Shown piece by piece: positions 44,744 to 54,214 of a stretch of DNA of 64,000 nucleotides; the stretch's first letter is position 1; each line of letters begins with the position of its first letter. Below the pieces are notes generated by a model that made no database searches, was not told the DNA's origin, and saw only the letters and a list, made by a program, of their open reading frames with translations. This stretch comes from Acidobacteriota bacterium (lineage in GTDB: Bacteria; Acidobacteriota; Blastocatellia; Pyrinomonadales; Pyrinomonadaceae), in the NCBI GenBank assembly GCA_019639195.1, contig JAHBSI010000001.1, positions 62,001 to 126,000 on the forward strand, written 5' to 3'. The position numbers and the translations under genes are program-made.

Positions 44744-45835
44744 CTAGTTTAAGCGAACTGCAGAATTAGGCAGCGGCGTCGAATGCGGGCTCGGTGCATT
44801 TTGCTGAACCGTAAGATCGGCAAGCTTCTTGTCGAGGTCAAGTTCCTCAAGGCCCCATGAATTCTCGAGAAGGAACGCCTTATCGGGGTACGTCCGACCG
44901 ATCGTCACCTCTTCGGGCGATTGATACTTCAGCCGCATCGAATAATGCTCCTTCGGCCGCGTTACGATGATCTCGAGCGGCAGGTTGTTGTAATCGCCGG
45001 TATTGGTCAGATTACCCTGAAGGCCGTACACGATGTCAGATTCGATCTCCGCCTGCTTATCAAAAAGCTGCAGGCGAGCGAGACGTATTCCTCCAACGCG
45101 GTCGAACCAGAACCTGCGTGTGATACGCGGTACGCCGTCGGTGCCGGACGCTACCTCATCCACCAGGTAATACGGTCGAATTACGTTCCGCAAGGGTGAT
45201 TTTTTCTGCTGTGTCGTGTCCTCTTCGGGCTGATAGACTGAACTCAAAACGTAAGAATGTTTGTCATCAGTTGGCGCAACAAGCATCGCATCTGTAAAAT
45301 GCTGCGGCCGGAGATTCGCCATTGCGTTGACGCTCGCCTTCATTTCCTTCCCGCCTTCGAGGTCATAAGAGCCGAAACTCTTCTGAAGTCGCGAATAATC
45401 GGCCGCGTTCGTGCCCATTATGAACCGCTTGAGCTTGCCCGAACCGTCGTCCTTCAGGATGGCAACGCGAAAATGAGTGCCATCCGATGTCATCTGGGCA
45501 ACATCGCTGTGCAATACCGGCACCTGGACCTTCATCAGGATCTTTGCGGGGCGTTGGACAACGATCTCACCATCGGCCGAACGGTAAACTTCCTTATTGC
45601 CGAATTCAGCAAAGCTGTTGTCTTCGAACTTCATGTACATCTTCGCGCGGAGCGAACCGACCCGTGCAAACCTGTTCACCTCGGCGAGCATCTCGGCGCG
45701 CGTCGAATCCTCGGCTTTAAGAAGCCGAGGTGTATCGCTTGATTGTTTTACTCTAATGCAGCCGGTCAGGAGCACCGATGCCGAAAGCAAAAACAAGATC
45801 CCACTCTTTCCGAGTGCCGAACGCCAAAGTCTCAT
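44744..45835 (-). CDS. Outer-membrane lipoprotein, LolB/DUF4292-like
   Basis: From ATG 45835 (363 residues; ATG 45859 is also possible) the protein has a typical lipoprotein signal ending LLTGC, with Cys as the acylated residue. The mature domain begins with SLRAKMYMKFEDNSFAEFGN and shows the beta-rich pattern of LolB or DUF4292 proteins (RPAKILMKVQVPVLHSDVAQ, NLPLEIIVTRPKEHYSMRLKYQSPEEV). The C-terminus is Pro/Asn-rich. As the first gene of the Lol-like unit it might receive lipoproteins from the LolA-like carrier. This placement in the system is inference from context; similarity to LolB itself is weak. Confidence 0.68.
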   Translation of the reverse strand: MRLWRSALGKSGILFLLSASVLLTGCIRVKQSSDTPRLLKAEDSTRAEMLAEVNRFARVGSLRAKMYMKFEDNSFAEFGNKEVYRSADGEIVVQRPAKILMKVQVPVLHSDVAQMTSDGTHFRVAILKDDGSGKLKRFIMGTNAADYSRLQKSFGSYDLEGGKEMKASVNAMANLRPQHFTDAMLVAPTDDKHSYVLSSVYQPEEDTTQQKKSPLRNVIRPYYLVDEVASGTDGVPRITRRFWFDRVGGIRLARLQLFDKQAEIESDIVYGLQGNLTNTGDYNNLPLEIIVTRPKEHYSMRLKYQSPEEVTIGRTYPDKAFLLENSWGLEELDLDKKLADLTVQQNAPSPHSTPLPNSAVRLN

Positions 45836-45974
45836 TCCTATCTGATGACGGATTTCCAACGCCTGGTTGCGTAAAAAACAGCTTCAAGAGCTAAACGATA
45901 ACGCCCCGCCAAATCGACAATATTACCACCTAAATGGCAAGAATTCCTAATTTACGGAGCGAAGCGTGAGGCAT

Positions 45975-46003
45975 GAAAAAACGCGTCTTTTCACAAGACG
46001 CGT
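45975..46003 (-). terminator. Intrinsic terminator of the respiratory operon
   Basis: On the minus strand ACGCGTCTT pairs with AAGACGCGT around a short loop, and TTTTTT follows. It ends the act-cox transcript 30 bases after the coxD stop codon. Confidence 0.85.
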
Positions 46004-46032
46004 CCTTTACCTTCGAAAAAACGGAAAACGCT

Positions 46033-46383
46033 CTAGTGGCCGAAAAAGCCGGTCCCGCGAGTGAGGTAATCCTGCATCGTGTAAGCGAACATTATCGAAA
46101 GCCAAAAGAATGCACCAACGGCAGACATCCAGACAAGCCGCGGACTCCAACGCACATGCATGAAGAAAAGGCCGACGACCGTCATCTTAGTGAACGCGAT
46201 CCCAAGCGCGACCAAGGTATTTGCCCCCGGAAAGATCCAGTCAAGATCCATAAGAGCAACGTAATAGGTCAGTATCGTGCCGACAACGAGCACAGCAAAG
46301 ACGCCAAGATAGCCTGGGATCCCGATATGTTCATTCGGAACCTCGACGTGCGGATTGTGATGTTCGGTAGTTTGTTCAGCCAT
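46033..46383 (-). CDS. coxD: Cytochrome c oxidase subunit IV
   Basis: This 116-residue membrane protein is the small fourth subunit of the caa3 oxidase. Three hydrophobic segments are visible at residues ~24-44, 56-74 and 85-105. The GIPGYLGVFAVLVVGTILTYYVAL start and the LVALGIAFTKMTVVGLFFMHV helix are typical of prokaryotic COX4/CyoD subunits. It helps assemble the catalytic core. It is the last gene of the operon, starting three bases after the coxC stop, and its transcript ends at the terminator at 45975-46003. Confidence 0.88.
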   Translation of the reverse strand: MAEQTTEHHNPHVEVPNEHIGIPGYLGVFAVLVVGTILTYYVALMDLDWIFPGANTLVALGIAFTKMTVVGLFFMHVRWSPRLVWMSAVGAFFWLSIMFAYTMQDYLTRGTGFFGH

Positions 46384-46386
46384 TTA

Positions 46387-47325
46387 TCAGAGCCCCAAAT
46401 GTACGTAGTGCCGCCCGAGCAGATACAGGAGCGGAAATAGGAATATCCAGACGATATCGACAAAGTGCCAGTACAGGCCGGAGATCTCGACCGGACTGAA
46501 GTACTCAGCGTTGAACGTACTCTTGTACGCCATCCAAAGCAGCCAGGCCATGATCCCAAGGCCAATGATCATATGAAGGGCGTGAAGGCCCGTCATAACG
46601 AAATAGATATAAAAGAATATTCTGACCTTGTCGCGGAACTTGTCCTTGTCGAGGATCAGCGAGCCCGGCGAGGTCGAATACGTAAGCTGTTCTGTCAGCG
46701 TGAGATAGTGCCCGTTTGGCTCCGCCCGCTGCTTATCCATCATATGCTGGACAAGCTCGTATTCGTGCCACTGAAACTCGCCGTGAGGATTCACATAAGG
46801 CTCGGCCCCGGGCTTTGCCTCTGATGCGGAAACGACAGTCTCTCCGGGCAGAACAAGGCCGACGTGTTCGGCGGCGGGCGAATCTGCCTTTGCACGCCGA
46901 TTGAGGCCCGCCATCGGAACAAGACCGTGGTTGTACTTATCCGTGTACTCGTACGCTTTGATGCCAAGGAACGTCATTCCGAACAGCATCGTAAGAATGA
47001 TCAACGCGACCTGAATGTTGCGGTTGCCCTTCTGCGCGTAATAGACCGTCAGCGCCATTGTAAGGCTGCTCACGATAAGCACGAGCGTATTTGCACCGCC
47101 AAGGAATGCATCCAAGTGGTTGCTGCCCGAAGCGAATGCCAGCGGATACTTGGAACGCATTACCAGATAGGCCGTGAAAAGCCCGCCGAAGAACATGATC
47201 TCCTGCGCGAGGAAAAGCCACATCCCGAGCGAAACGCTCTCCTCTTGCTGTCCCATGTCATCGAACTGGTGCTGAAGCCCCGGCTCATGATAGACGAATT
47301 TGTCCGAATGTGAATGTGCAGACAT
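46387..47325 (-). CDS. coxC: Cytochrome c oxidase subunit III, with a large central insertion
   Basis: Subunit III stabilises the oxidase core and supports proton uptake. The family frame is clear: [25 protein letters not shown], the helix [23 protein letters not shown], then [21 protein letters not shown] and [20 protein letters not shown] at the end. About 95 hydrophilic residues (~124-218) lie between the third and fourth recognised helices, where relatives usually have a short loop. The insertion is rich in His, Glu, Pro and Lys and should face the water. The gene sits between coxA and coxD. Confidence 0.92.
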   Translation of the reverse strand: MSAHSHSDKFVYHEPGLQHQFDDMGQQEESVSLGMWLFLAQEIMFFGGLFTAYLVMRSKYPLAFASGSNHLDAFLGGANTLVLIVSSLTMALTVYYAQKGNRNIQVALIILTMLFGMTFLGIKAYEYTDKYNHGLVPMAGLNRRAKADSPAAEHVGLVLPGETVVSASEAKPGAEPYVNPHGEFQWHEYELVQHMMDKQRAEPNGHYLTLTEQLTYSTSPGSLILDKDKFRDKVRIFFYIYFVMTGLHALHMIIGLGIMAWLLWMAYKSTFNAEYFSPVEISGLYWHFVDIVWIFLFPLLYLLGRHYVHLGL

Positions 47326-47363
47326 CTTTATCGATTAAAATCCAGCTAAACTGATTCTCCGCG

Positions 47364-49037
47364 TCACGCGTTTACAGCCGCGGCCTCGCGTTTTGCGGTT
47401 TCAAAATCAAGACCGCTCTCATCGCCGAAATCATAAACTTCCCAGGTAACGACCGGCGGCTCGTCGAAATTCTCCGTCGGAGGCGGCGAACTCGTTCTCC
47501 ATTCCAATCCCGGCAGCAGCCATGGATTGGCCGGTGCAGGCTTGCCCTTGATCAGTGAATGAATTAGGTAGAACAACGGCATTGTCAGCCCGACGCCGAG
47601 CACCGATGCACCCGCGGTCGAGAAGATATTCAATACCTGAAATTCAGGTGGATATGCAGCATAACGTCGCGGCATTCCAAGATAACCAAGGATCAGCTGC
47701 GGGAAGAATGTCAGGTTAAACCCAACAAATATGAGCATAACGGAGACACGGCCCCAGAATTCCGAATACATCTTGCCCGTGATCTTCGGCCACCAGTAAT
47801 GCAGCCCGCCGAGATAGGCGATCACCTGCCCGCCGACCATCACGTAATGGAAGTGGCCGATAACGAAATACGTATCGGTAAGATGAACGTCAAGTCCGAG
47901 TGCACCGAGATAAAGCCCTGTGAAACCGCCTATCAGGAAGAGCCCCATAAACGAGAGCCCGTAAAGCATAGGTGTATCGAACGAGATGCTTCCTTGATAG
48001 AGTGTGGCCGTCCAGTTGAACATCTTGATCGCCGATGGGATCGCAACGACCATCGTCAGGAACGAAAACACAAGGCTCGCGTACATCGATTGGCCGCTCA
48101 CGAACAAGTGATGGCCCCACACAAGGAAGCCGAACACGGCAAGCCCGATACTCGAGAACGCCACGAATTCATACCCGAAGATCCGTTTTCTGGCAAAGTT
48201 CGCAATAAGTTCGCTGACGATCCCCATTCCCGGAAGCACCATGATGTACACCGCCGGATGCGAATAGAACCAGAACATATGCTGGAACAGGATCGGGTCC
48301 CCGCCAAGAGCCGGGTCGAAGATACCTACGTGAGCCACACGCTCGATCGCGACCAGCAAAAGCGTGATAGCGACGACCGGAGTACCGAGCACAAAGATAA
48401 GGCTGACGGCGTAATGTGCCCAGACAAAGAGCGGCAGCCGGAACCACGTCATTCCGGGAGCCCTCATCGTATGAATGGTCACAAGGAAATTGACGCCCGT
48501 TAAGATCGACGAAAAGCCGTTAATAAAGATCCCGACACCTACCGCAAGCACGTATGTGTTCGAAAACGTAGTCGAATACGGCGTGTAGAATGTCCAGCCT
48601 GTATCGACACCGCCCTGCATCAGAGCCCACAGCGTGATCGCGCCGCCGATCCAATAGATATAGAGGCTAAGCAGGTTGATCCTGGGCAGTGCGAGGTCCT
48701 TGGCGCCGATCATGATCGGGATAAGGAAGTTCCCTAGGACCGCCGGGATCGACGGTATCAGGAAGAAGAACACCATCAAGATACCGTGCTGCGTAAAGAC
48801 CTTGTTGTAGGTACCTGTTTCAAGCAGATCGCTTGCCGGTGTCAGAAGCTCAAGCCGGATCGTTGCGGCATAAAGCCCGCCCATCAGGAAGAAAACAGAC
48901 ACCGAGATCAAATACATGATCGCAATGCGTTTGTGATCCTTAGTTAGCAGCCACGACCTGAGGGTCGAACCGTTATTCAGGTAATTCAGCTTGGCCGAGC
49001 CATAGCTTCCTGTTTCGATTGCTCCTACCGTTTCCAT
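47364..49037 (-). CDS. coxA: Cytochrome c oxidase subunit I, A2-type
   Basis: Subunit I holds the low-spin haem and the haem-CuB oxygen-reducing centre. The 557-residue protein has twelve hydrophobic helices. The Y-S motif and a CuB histidine lie in [18 protein letters not shown]: the residue at the usual Glu of A1 oxidases (HPEVY) is Ala, and Tyr-Ser marks the A2 subclass as in Thermus and Rhodothermus caa3 oxidases. Other CuB histidines are in [11 protein letters not shown], and haem ligands are in [17 protein letters not shown]. The cytoplasmic tail is acidic. It follows coxB and precedes coxC. Confidence 0.96.
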   Translation of the reverse strand: METVGAIETGSYGSAKLNYLNNGSTLRSWLLTKDHKRIAIMYLISVSVFFLMGGLYAATIRLELLTPASDLLETGTYNKVFTQHGILMVFFFLIPSIPAVLGNFLIPIMIGAKDLALPRINLLSLYIYWIGGAITLWALMQGGVDTGWTFYTPYSTTFSNTYVLAVGVGIFINGFSSILTGVNFLVTIHTMRAPGMTWFRLPLFVWAHYAVSLIFVLGTPVVAITLLLVAIERVAHVGIFDPALGGDPILFQHMFWFYSHPAVYIMVLPGMGIVSELIANFARKRIFGYEFVAFSSIGLAVFGFLVWGHHLFVSGQSMYASLVFSFLTMVVAIPSAIKMFNWTATLYQGSISFDTPMLYGLSFMGLFLIGGFTGLYLGALGLDVHLTDTYFVIGHFHYVMVGGQVIAYLGGLHYWWPKITGKMYSEFWGRVSVMLIFVGFNLTFFPQLILGYLGMPRRYAAYPPEFQVLNIFSTAGASVLGVGLTMPLFYLIHSLIKGKPAPANPWLLPGLEWRTSSPPPTENFDEPPVVTWEVYDFGDESGLDFETAKREAAAVNA

Positions 49038-49075
49038 AATAATTTCCCTATCTAATCTACCTTGCTATTGGCCGC

Positions 49076-50107
49076 CTACTTTTTCGCCGGGGCCTTTTCG
49101 GGCGCTTTTGCTTCCGGAGCCTTTTCATCAGGCTTCTTGGCAGCCGGAGCCGCCGGCGCAGCGGCCGCGTTCGGGCTTAAACTCTTGATATACGCAACCA
49201 GCCCGTTGAGCTGCTCTTCCGTAACCTGGCCTTTAAAGGTCGGCATGATCGGCTGATATCCTTCGACCACCTGGGATGCAGGATTAAGTATCGAGTTGCG
49301 AATATAGTCCTCATCGGCGATCGCCGTTCCGCCGCCGACGAGATGGACCTCTGTGTTAAAGAGGCCTTCCAGCTTTGCCCCACGCTGCTGCGGTCCGCCG
49401 GCGTGGCACGAGGCACAGCCGAGCTTATTCTCGAACAGGTCCTTGCCGACCTGAACAGGCGTTTCACTGCCCGCATTTCCGCTCAGCCAGTTGTCGTAAT
49501 CGCCCGGACTCATTACATACACAGTTCCGATCATCCCCGAGTGATTCAATCCGCAATATTCGGTACAGAACAAGTGGTACTTTCCGGGTTTTGTCGCGTT
49601 GAACCAGGCGTATGTGTATCGCCCGGGAACTACGTCGGCCTTTGTACGGAACGCCGGGACGTAGAAGCTGTGGATCACATCCTCGGTCGTCATCACCAGA
49701 CGCACGTTCCGTCCGACCGGCACGTGCAGATCATTGATCTCGCGTTGGCCCGTCTGATGCTGGAACTTCCACATCCATTGCTTACCCACGACATAGATGT
49801 CCATCGAATCATCGGGCGGCGTGTACTGGTTGAAATACACGATAGCACCCGTGATAAAGACGCTCATCGAGACAAAGAACGGAATGATCGACCACAGCGT
49901 TTCGAGCACCATTGACCCATGGATCTCACGCGGGGTCGCGTATTTCTCTCGCTCGCGATACCTGATCGAGAAATAGAACATCGCGACAATGATCGGGATC
50001 GAGAAAACGAGACTGACAAGGATCAAATACCCGTAGAGCGCATCGACTTGCCAAGCAACTGTCGATGCCTGCTCGGGAAATAATTGCACGAAAGAAGTGT
50101 CCTGCAT
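49076..50107 (-). CDS. coxB: Cytochrome c oxidase subunit II with fused cytochrome c domain
   Basis: This 343-residue protein has two N-terminal helices (residues ~22-45, 70-90), the CuA cupredoxin domain and a C-terminal cytochrome c, the arrangement of caa3 oxidases. CuA ligands are the His of EDVIHSFYVPAFRTKADV, the cysteines and His of FCTEYCGLNHSGM, and the Met following. The haem site is GCASCHAGG near residue 235, with a Met ligand probably in PIMPTFKGQVTEEQ. The tail is low-complexity Ala/Pro/Lys (APAAKKPDEKAPEAKAP). Electrons from alternative complex III would enter here. Confidence 0.95.
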   Translation of the reverse strand: MQDTSFVQLFPEQASTVAWQVDALYGYLILVSLVFSIPIIVAMFYFSIRYREREKYATPREIHGSMVLETLWSIIPFFVSMSVFITGAIVYFNQYTPPDDSMDIYVVGKQWMWKFQHQTGQREINDLHVPVGRNVRLVMTTEDVIHSFYVPAFRTKADVVPGRYTYAWFNATKPGKYHLFCTEYCGLNHSGMIGTVYVMSPGDYDNWLSGNAGSETPVQVGKDLFENKLGCASCHAGGPQQRGAKLEGLFNTEVHLVGGGTAIADEDYIRNSILNPASQVVEGYQPIMPTFKGQVTEEQLNGLVAYIKSLSPNAAAAPAAPAAKKPDEKAPEAKAPEKAPAKK

Positions 50108-50164
50108 AATTCCATTCGGGCTTAGGCCCTAAGCGGTCGATATCCGGCTTAGAGCGGCCCCTTG

Positions 50165-51091
50165 TTAATAAGCGGTTTCGTCGGGCCCGCCTTCCCCATC
50201 GTCATCGGCTCGTTGCTTTTTGCCGCGTTTATAGAACACAAATGCCATCAAGCCAAAGAACGCAAGCGTGATCACACCTGCAACCCTCAGCGTCCGCATG
50301 ATCGCAAGGCCGTATGTTCCGGTTGACGGATCGTAGTGATAGCAATAGAGAAGCAGTTGCTCAGCGACACCGCCGATCTTCTCCTGAGATGAATCCATCA
50401 GCCCGAACTTCAGGTCCTTCGGAGCGTAGTCAATGCCGTACATGTACCGCGACAGTTTGCCGTCGGGCGTCGCGATCATAATGCCGCCAACGTGCGCGAA
50501 CTGCTCGGTCTTCTCATCCCAGTAGTAATGGAACCCGACCGCATTGGCGACCTTATCGATCGACTCCTGAGTTCCGGTCAAAAAGTGCATTCCATCGGCA
50601 CCGCCATCTTTGGCGAGCCGTTCGACGTAAGACGCTTTCTTGTTCTTCGCAAGATCGGCTTTATCGTTCTCACGAGCATCAAAGCTGATCGCAACGACCT
50701 CGTAATCCTTCCCCGGAACGAGCGAAATCCCCTTGAGCGATCCCGTCAGTCCGTTCAGCACCTGGCTGCAGAGCATTGGGCACTCGTAATAAACCAGAGC
50801 GAGAATGACGGGCCTTCCCTTTTGAAAATAGTCTCCAAGCGGAACCTGCTGTCCGTCCTCATTCTTAAAGACGGTATCGAGCGGTATCGGTTCCCCGAGC
50901 TTTTGATCGATCCCGACCTTCTTTAGCGGAGCGGGCATTCCACTTCCTGCTGACTCGGCCGGATCGTAGATCTTAGGTGAATATAAAGGCGAACTGTAAT
51001 GCTCAACTTTTTGAGCGTTGGCAGACACGACGGCTCCCGCCGCCAATACTGCCGCAGCGACTATCGTAATTATCGTGTCTTTTAATTTCAT
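50165..51091 (-). CDS. SCO1/SenC-type copper chaperone
   Basis: This 308-residue protein is an Sco family thioredoxin-fold protein, probably helping metallate the CuA site of coxB, encoded directly downstream. A signal peptide or anchor (DTIITIVAAAVLAAGAVVSA) is followed by a periplasmic domain with the copper-binding CxxxC in YYECPMLCSQVLNG and a distal His in EQFAHVGGIMIATPDG. A second hydrophobic helix (VAGVITLAFFGLMAFVFY) lies near the C-terminus, which most Sco proteins lack. The C-terminal end is charged. The position between the act genes and coxB supports a role in oxidase assembly. Confidence 0.9.
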   Translation of the reverse strand: MKLKDTIITIVAAAVLAAGAVVSANAQKVEHYSSPLYSPKIYDPAESAGSGMPAPLKKVGIDQKLGEPIPLDTVFKNEDGQQVPLGDYFQKGRPVILALVYYECPMLCSQVLNGLTGSLKGISLVPGKDYEVVAISFDARENDKADLAKNKKASYVERLAKDGGADGMHFLTGTQESIDKVANAVGFHYYWDEKTEQFAHVGGIMIATPDGKLSRYMYGIDYAPKDLKFGLMDSSQEKIGGVAEQLLLYCYHYDPSTGTYGLAIMRTLRVAGVITLAFFGLMAFVFYKRGKKQRADDDGEGGPDETAY

Positions 51092-51114
51092 TTCTAACTG
51101 CCTTACGGAGAGAA

Positions 51115-51654
51115 CTATCTCCGTATCTCCGACTCCATACGGCCGGCACTCGATTCGGAATAGAATCGGCGCGAACTGTCATAGAGGTTCTTCCCTGCTT
51201 CATCCGACCGAGCTTTGAGCCCTTCGGCAAGCAGCTTTTTCTTAGCTTCTTCGATAGGAAGCATGATCACGGCGCCGGTCTTCGGATCCTTTTCACCGTT
51301 CTTCTCCATCGCGTCCCACTGCTTCTTTAATTCTAAATACTCAGCAGCCGGCTGAGTCAACTCAAGGTTGATCCTTCCGTTCGGGCCGTCAACCCCAAAT
51401 CCCGGAGCAGACTGAAGTCTCGGACCATCCGGAAGCCGCTCTTTCGTAGAGAGAGCCAGCGGGTTAGCGGGCGCCGCGGTAGCCTTTCGGTATTCGTGCA
51501 TCTGCCCGAGAAAGAACCACATCAGAACCGAGACCATCACGATCAGAATGGACAGGCCGCCGACAAAATAGACCACGCCGCGCAGCTGCACCTCATTCTC
51601 TTCGTACGCCTTGTCGAAATCCGCCGGCGTCATCACCTTTTTCTTGCTCGACAT
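51115..51654 (-). CDS. One-TM protein of unknown function in the ACIII operon
   Basis: This 179-residue protein starts at ATG 51654, eight bases after an AGAGG site; a TTG at 51672 is less likely. A cytoplasmic N-terminus (SSKKKVMTPADFDKAYEENEV) leads to one helix (VVYFVGGLSILIVMVSVLMWFFL, residues ~27-50), and the remaining 125 residues should lie in the periplasm. They include DGPRLQSAPGFGVDG, a segment resembling the periplasmic parts of small oxidase-associated proteins. It lies between actF and the sco gene, so a role as an extra subunit or assembly factor of complex III or the oxidase is likely. I cannot name the family. Confidence 0.7.
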   Translation of the reverse strand: MSSKKKVMTPADFDKAYEENEVQLRGVVYFVGGLSILIVMVSVLMWFFLGQMHEYRKATAAPANPLALSTKERLPDGPRLQSAPGFGVDGPNGRINLELTQPAAEYLELKKQWDAMEKNGEKDPKTGAVIMLPIEEAKKKLLAEGLKARSDEAGKNLYDSSRRFYSESSAGRMESEIRR

Positions 51655-51675
51655 AAGAACCTCTTGCTTCAACGG

Positions 51676-52896
51676 CTAATGGCCGTGGCCAAACTCGATG
51701 GCTTCCTCCAGATACGGGTCGTTAACGGGCACAAGCGGCCTTTTCGCAAGTTGGCCGAAGAACCACCAAAGCCAGAGACCGCCAATAGCGATCGGTGCCG
51801 CAAAATCGAGCCAGCTAATGTAGAATGCACCCGATTCAAGCCCGAGCGAGCTGATGCGGGCTGAAGGGCCGACCTGCCAATAATAATCGAATACTCGCAT
51901 CACCAGAACGAAGATCGCTATCCCGGCGAGCCATTTCGCATGCCGCTTGAAGTCCTGCTGCAGCAGCACCAGAAACGGAAAAGCGAAGTGAAGAAAGATG
52001 AGCGATGCTCCGATCCATCCCCAACCGCCTTTGATCCGCGGAATATAGTAAGCCGTTTCCTCAGGGATATTACCCGACCAGACCACAAGGTACTGGGCAA
52101 AGCTGAAATACGCCCAGACCATGACCAAGGCAAGAATGAGCTTTCCGAGATCATGAAAATGTCTCTTTCCGAGCACTTTTTTCATTGGCTCGTGATCGAC
52201 CAGGCTTGCCAGGATCGCGACCATGAAACACAAACAGCTCAATGCCCAACCTACCACATAAAGCAGTCCCCATATAGTCGAGAACCAGTGCGGATCGAGC
52301 GAAAGCACCCAATCGACCGACGCAAATGTGACGACCAGGCAATAGATAACAAGCGTCGGGCCCGAGAACTTTGACATCTTTTCGAGCAGCTTCGACGAAT
52401 CGTCAAAAGAACTTGCCGAATCCTGATCCGCTGACCATTTGTTCAACAGGTAGGCCATCAACGAAAAGAGCCCAAGGAAAATAAATCCCCGAAGGATCCA
52501 CGCCCACGGCGTCATAAAGATGCCGCGTTGTGCCATCACCGGATCGGTCGCCGGAAGATGCGTCCACTCATAGACCTGATGCGTCGCAACTCCGTAAACG
52601 ATCGGCAGGAAGAGCAGTATCACAAGCGGTAGCGTCCGCGTTCCCGCTTCAAGCGGCCGTCGAAGGACAACTCCCCATGCGCCGCCAGTCAGATACTGGA
52701 GCATCAACAGTCCGAGCGAACCGATAGCGATGCCGCCCCAAAATATAAAGCCGAGGATCCAGGACCTCAACCCCTGTTCGACGTTAAAATACGTACCGAT
52801 CACCCATGCAACCAACGCTATCGCGCCGATGCCGAGCGAGACGGTCCCCCAATGACCCAAAGACTGCGGAGCCTTAAAATCCTGAGCGTCAGCCAT
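51676..52896 (-). CDS. actF: Alternative complex III membrane subunit ActF
   Basis: ActF is the second NrfD-like quinol-site subunit of alternative complex III. The 406-residue protein has about ten hydrophobic helices. A His-containing helix segment (FASVDWVLSLDPHWFSTIWGLL) and YLVVWSGNIPEETAYYIPRI are as in the family. The ATG overlaps the actE stop codon by one base (TAATG), so the two are translationally coupled. A soluble C-terminus ends in a His-rich VNDPYLEEAIEFGHGH. Confidence 0.92.
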   Translation of the reverse strand: MADAQDFKAPQSLGHWGTVSLGIGAIALVAWVIGTYFNVEQGLRSWILGFIFWGGIAIGSLGLLMLQYLTGGAWGVVLRRPLEAGTRTLPLVILLFLPIVYGVATHQVYEWTHLPATDPVMAQRGIFMTPWAWILRGFIFLGLFSLMAYLLNKWSADQDSASSFDDSSKLLEKMSKFSGPTLVIYCLVVTFASVDWVLSLDPHWFSTIWGLLYVVGWALSCLCFMVAILASLVDHEPMKKVLGKRHFHDLGKLILALVMVWAYFSFAQYLVVWSGNIPEETAYYIPRIKGGWGWIGASLIFLHFAFPFLVLLQQDFKRHAKWLAGIAIFVLVMRVFDYYWQVGPSARISSLGLESGAFYISWLDFAAPIAIGGLWLWWFFGQLAKRPLVPVNDPYLEEAIEFGHGH

Positions 52897-53642
52897 TATT
52901 TCGCGCCTCCTTTCGTGGTTGCGGTGTTCGCAGCCGGAGCTGCAGGCTTCGCCGGATCTGTCGCCGATGTCGTATTCGAATTTGCGGATGAAGTCATTTT
53001 CAGATTTGCTTCAGGGTTGCGGCTCAGCTGGAGCGTGCGAATATACGCAACGATCGCCCAACGGTCGGCCGGCTGCACCTGATAGCCGTAGGGGTTCATC
53101 TTGCCCCAACCATTCGTGATCACGTCGAAAAAGTGCCCCACAGGCGCATTTCTCAGGCGGTCATCGTGATATGTCGGCGGCTGCGGAAATCCGCGGCGAA
53201 CCACCATTCCATCACCGTCTCCGAACTGGCCGTGGCAGACCATGCAGTAGATCTTGTAACGTTCCTCACCGCGATCGATCAACTCCTTTGTTACAGGGAG
53301 CGGAAACTCCGTGATCGCGTTCGGGAAACTGGCCACAACGGTATTACCATTCGCGTCTGTTGAGGTTGCCGCCTGAGCGTTTGGGTCCGGATTATCGATC
53401 TTACCGGTATAGAACGCCTTGTTCTCGTCGAGCTGGCCGCGGGCAACAGTCCCTTCGGGATGATCTCTGGAGGCCCGTTTATCGGTAAAGAAGTCGCTCT
53501 GCTTGTATGCCTTGTATCGCGGCTGATCCTGCATATCCGAGCGGACGCCGCAAGCTTCAGTCAAGAGCAGGCCGCAGACGGCAGCGAGTATCAGGGCGAT
53601 TCGCAGCTTGATGCGTCTTTCGGTTCGTTTATTCAGGGACAT
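52896..53642 (-). CDS. actE: Alternative complex III monohaem cytochrome c subunit ActE
   Basis: ActE passes electrons out of alternative complex III. ATG 53642 (248 residues) is preferred: it starts the signal region (MSLNKRTERRIKLRIALI), while the longer frame to 53711 covers the end of actD. The haem-binding site is CMVCH near residue 135, in IYCMVCHGQFGDGDGM, with a Met ligand likely in NGWGKMNPYGYQVQPAD. A Cys near residue 31 (LLTEACG) may carry a lipid. The C-terminal tail is Ser/Thr/Ala-rich. The start overlaps the actD stop region by 14 bases. Confidence 0.92.
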   Translation of the reverse strand: MSLNKRTERRIKLRIALILAAVCGLLLTEACGVRSDMQDQPRYKAYKQSDFFTDKRASRDHPEGTVARGQLDENKAFYTGKIDNPDPNAQAATSTDANGNTVVASFPNAITEFPLPVTKELIDRGEERYKIYCMVCHGQFGDGDGMVVRRGFPQPPTYHDDRLRNAPVGHFFDVITNGWGKMNPYGYQVQPADRWAIVAYIRTLQLSRNPEANLKMTSSANSNTTSATDPAKPAAPAANTATTKGGAK

Positions 53643-54168
53643 CGAAGACCTCCTGCGGCGAAAGACTTTCCATAAAGGCTCGGACCTTCTCGTAGTCATA
53701 AAGCGGGTCACGCGATTCGATCAGCAGGAAGAACTTTTCTCTTGATGCCAGAGCAAATCGCGGAATGTTAAAAACCGGGTGATACGGCGACGGCAGGCCG
53801 TTCAAAAAGAGCATACCGAACACCGCCGTGAACGCGGCAAAAAGTATCGTCAGCTCGAACATTGGCGGGATGAACGCCGGCAAACTGAAGTGTCCGCGGC
53901 CGCCCACGATGATCGGATAATCGATAACGTGAACAAAGTACACCAAGCCGAGAGCACTCAGCAGGCCCGTAATTCCGCCGGTCAGGATCAAATACGGCAG
54001 AACACTGCGCTTGATCCCGAGAGCCTCATCAATGTCGTGCAGCGGGAACGGCGAAAAGCCGTCCGTTTTTGTATATCCGGCATCACGGACCTTGACCGCC
54101 GCATCGACCAGTTGGGTCGGCGTGTCAAATTCCGCCATAATTCCGTAGATATTCTCGCTCATACTCAA
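53629..54168 (-). CDS. actD: Alternative complex III membrane subunit ActD (DUF3341)
   Basis: ActD anchors the complex in the membrane. The 179-residue protein belongs to DUF3341: an N-terminal ferredoxin-like fold (GIMAEFDTPTQLVDAAVKVRDAGY with FSPFPLHDIDEALG), two hydrophobic helices (residues ~57-85 and 98-125), and a C-terminal soluble region (FALASREKFFLLIESRDPLYD). It lies between actC and actE, as is usual in act operons. Confidence 0.93.
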   Translation of the reverse strand: MSMSENIYGIMAEFDTPTQLVDAAVKVRDAGYTKTDGFSPFPLHDIDEALGIKRSVLPYLILTGGITGLLSALGLVYFVHVIDYPIIVGGRGHFSLPAFIPPMFELTILFAAFTAVFGMLFLNGLPSPYHPVFNIPRFALASREKFFLLIESRDPLYDYEKVRAFMESLSPQEVFDVPE

Positions 54169-54214
54169 AAAATTTAGACCGTTCTAAGCCAATTCTTTCC
54201 CCAAACTCCGTTTC

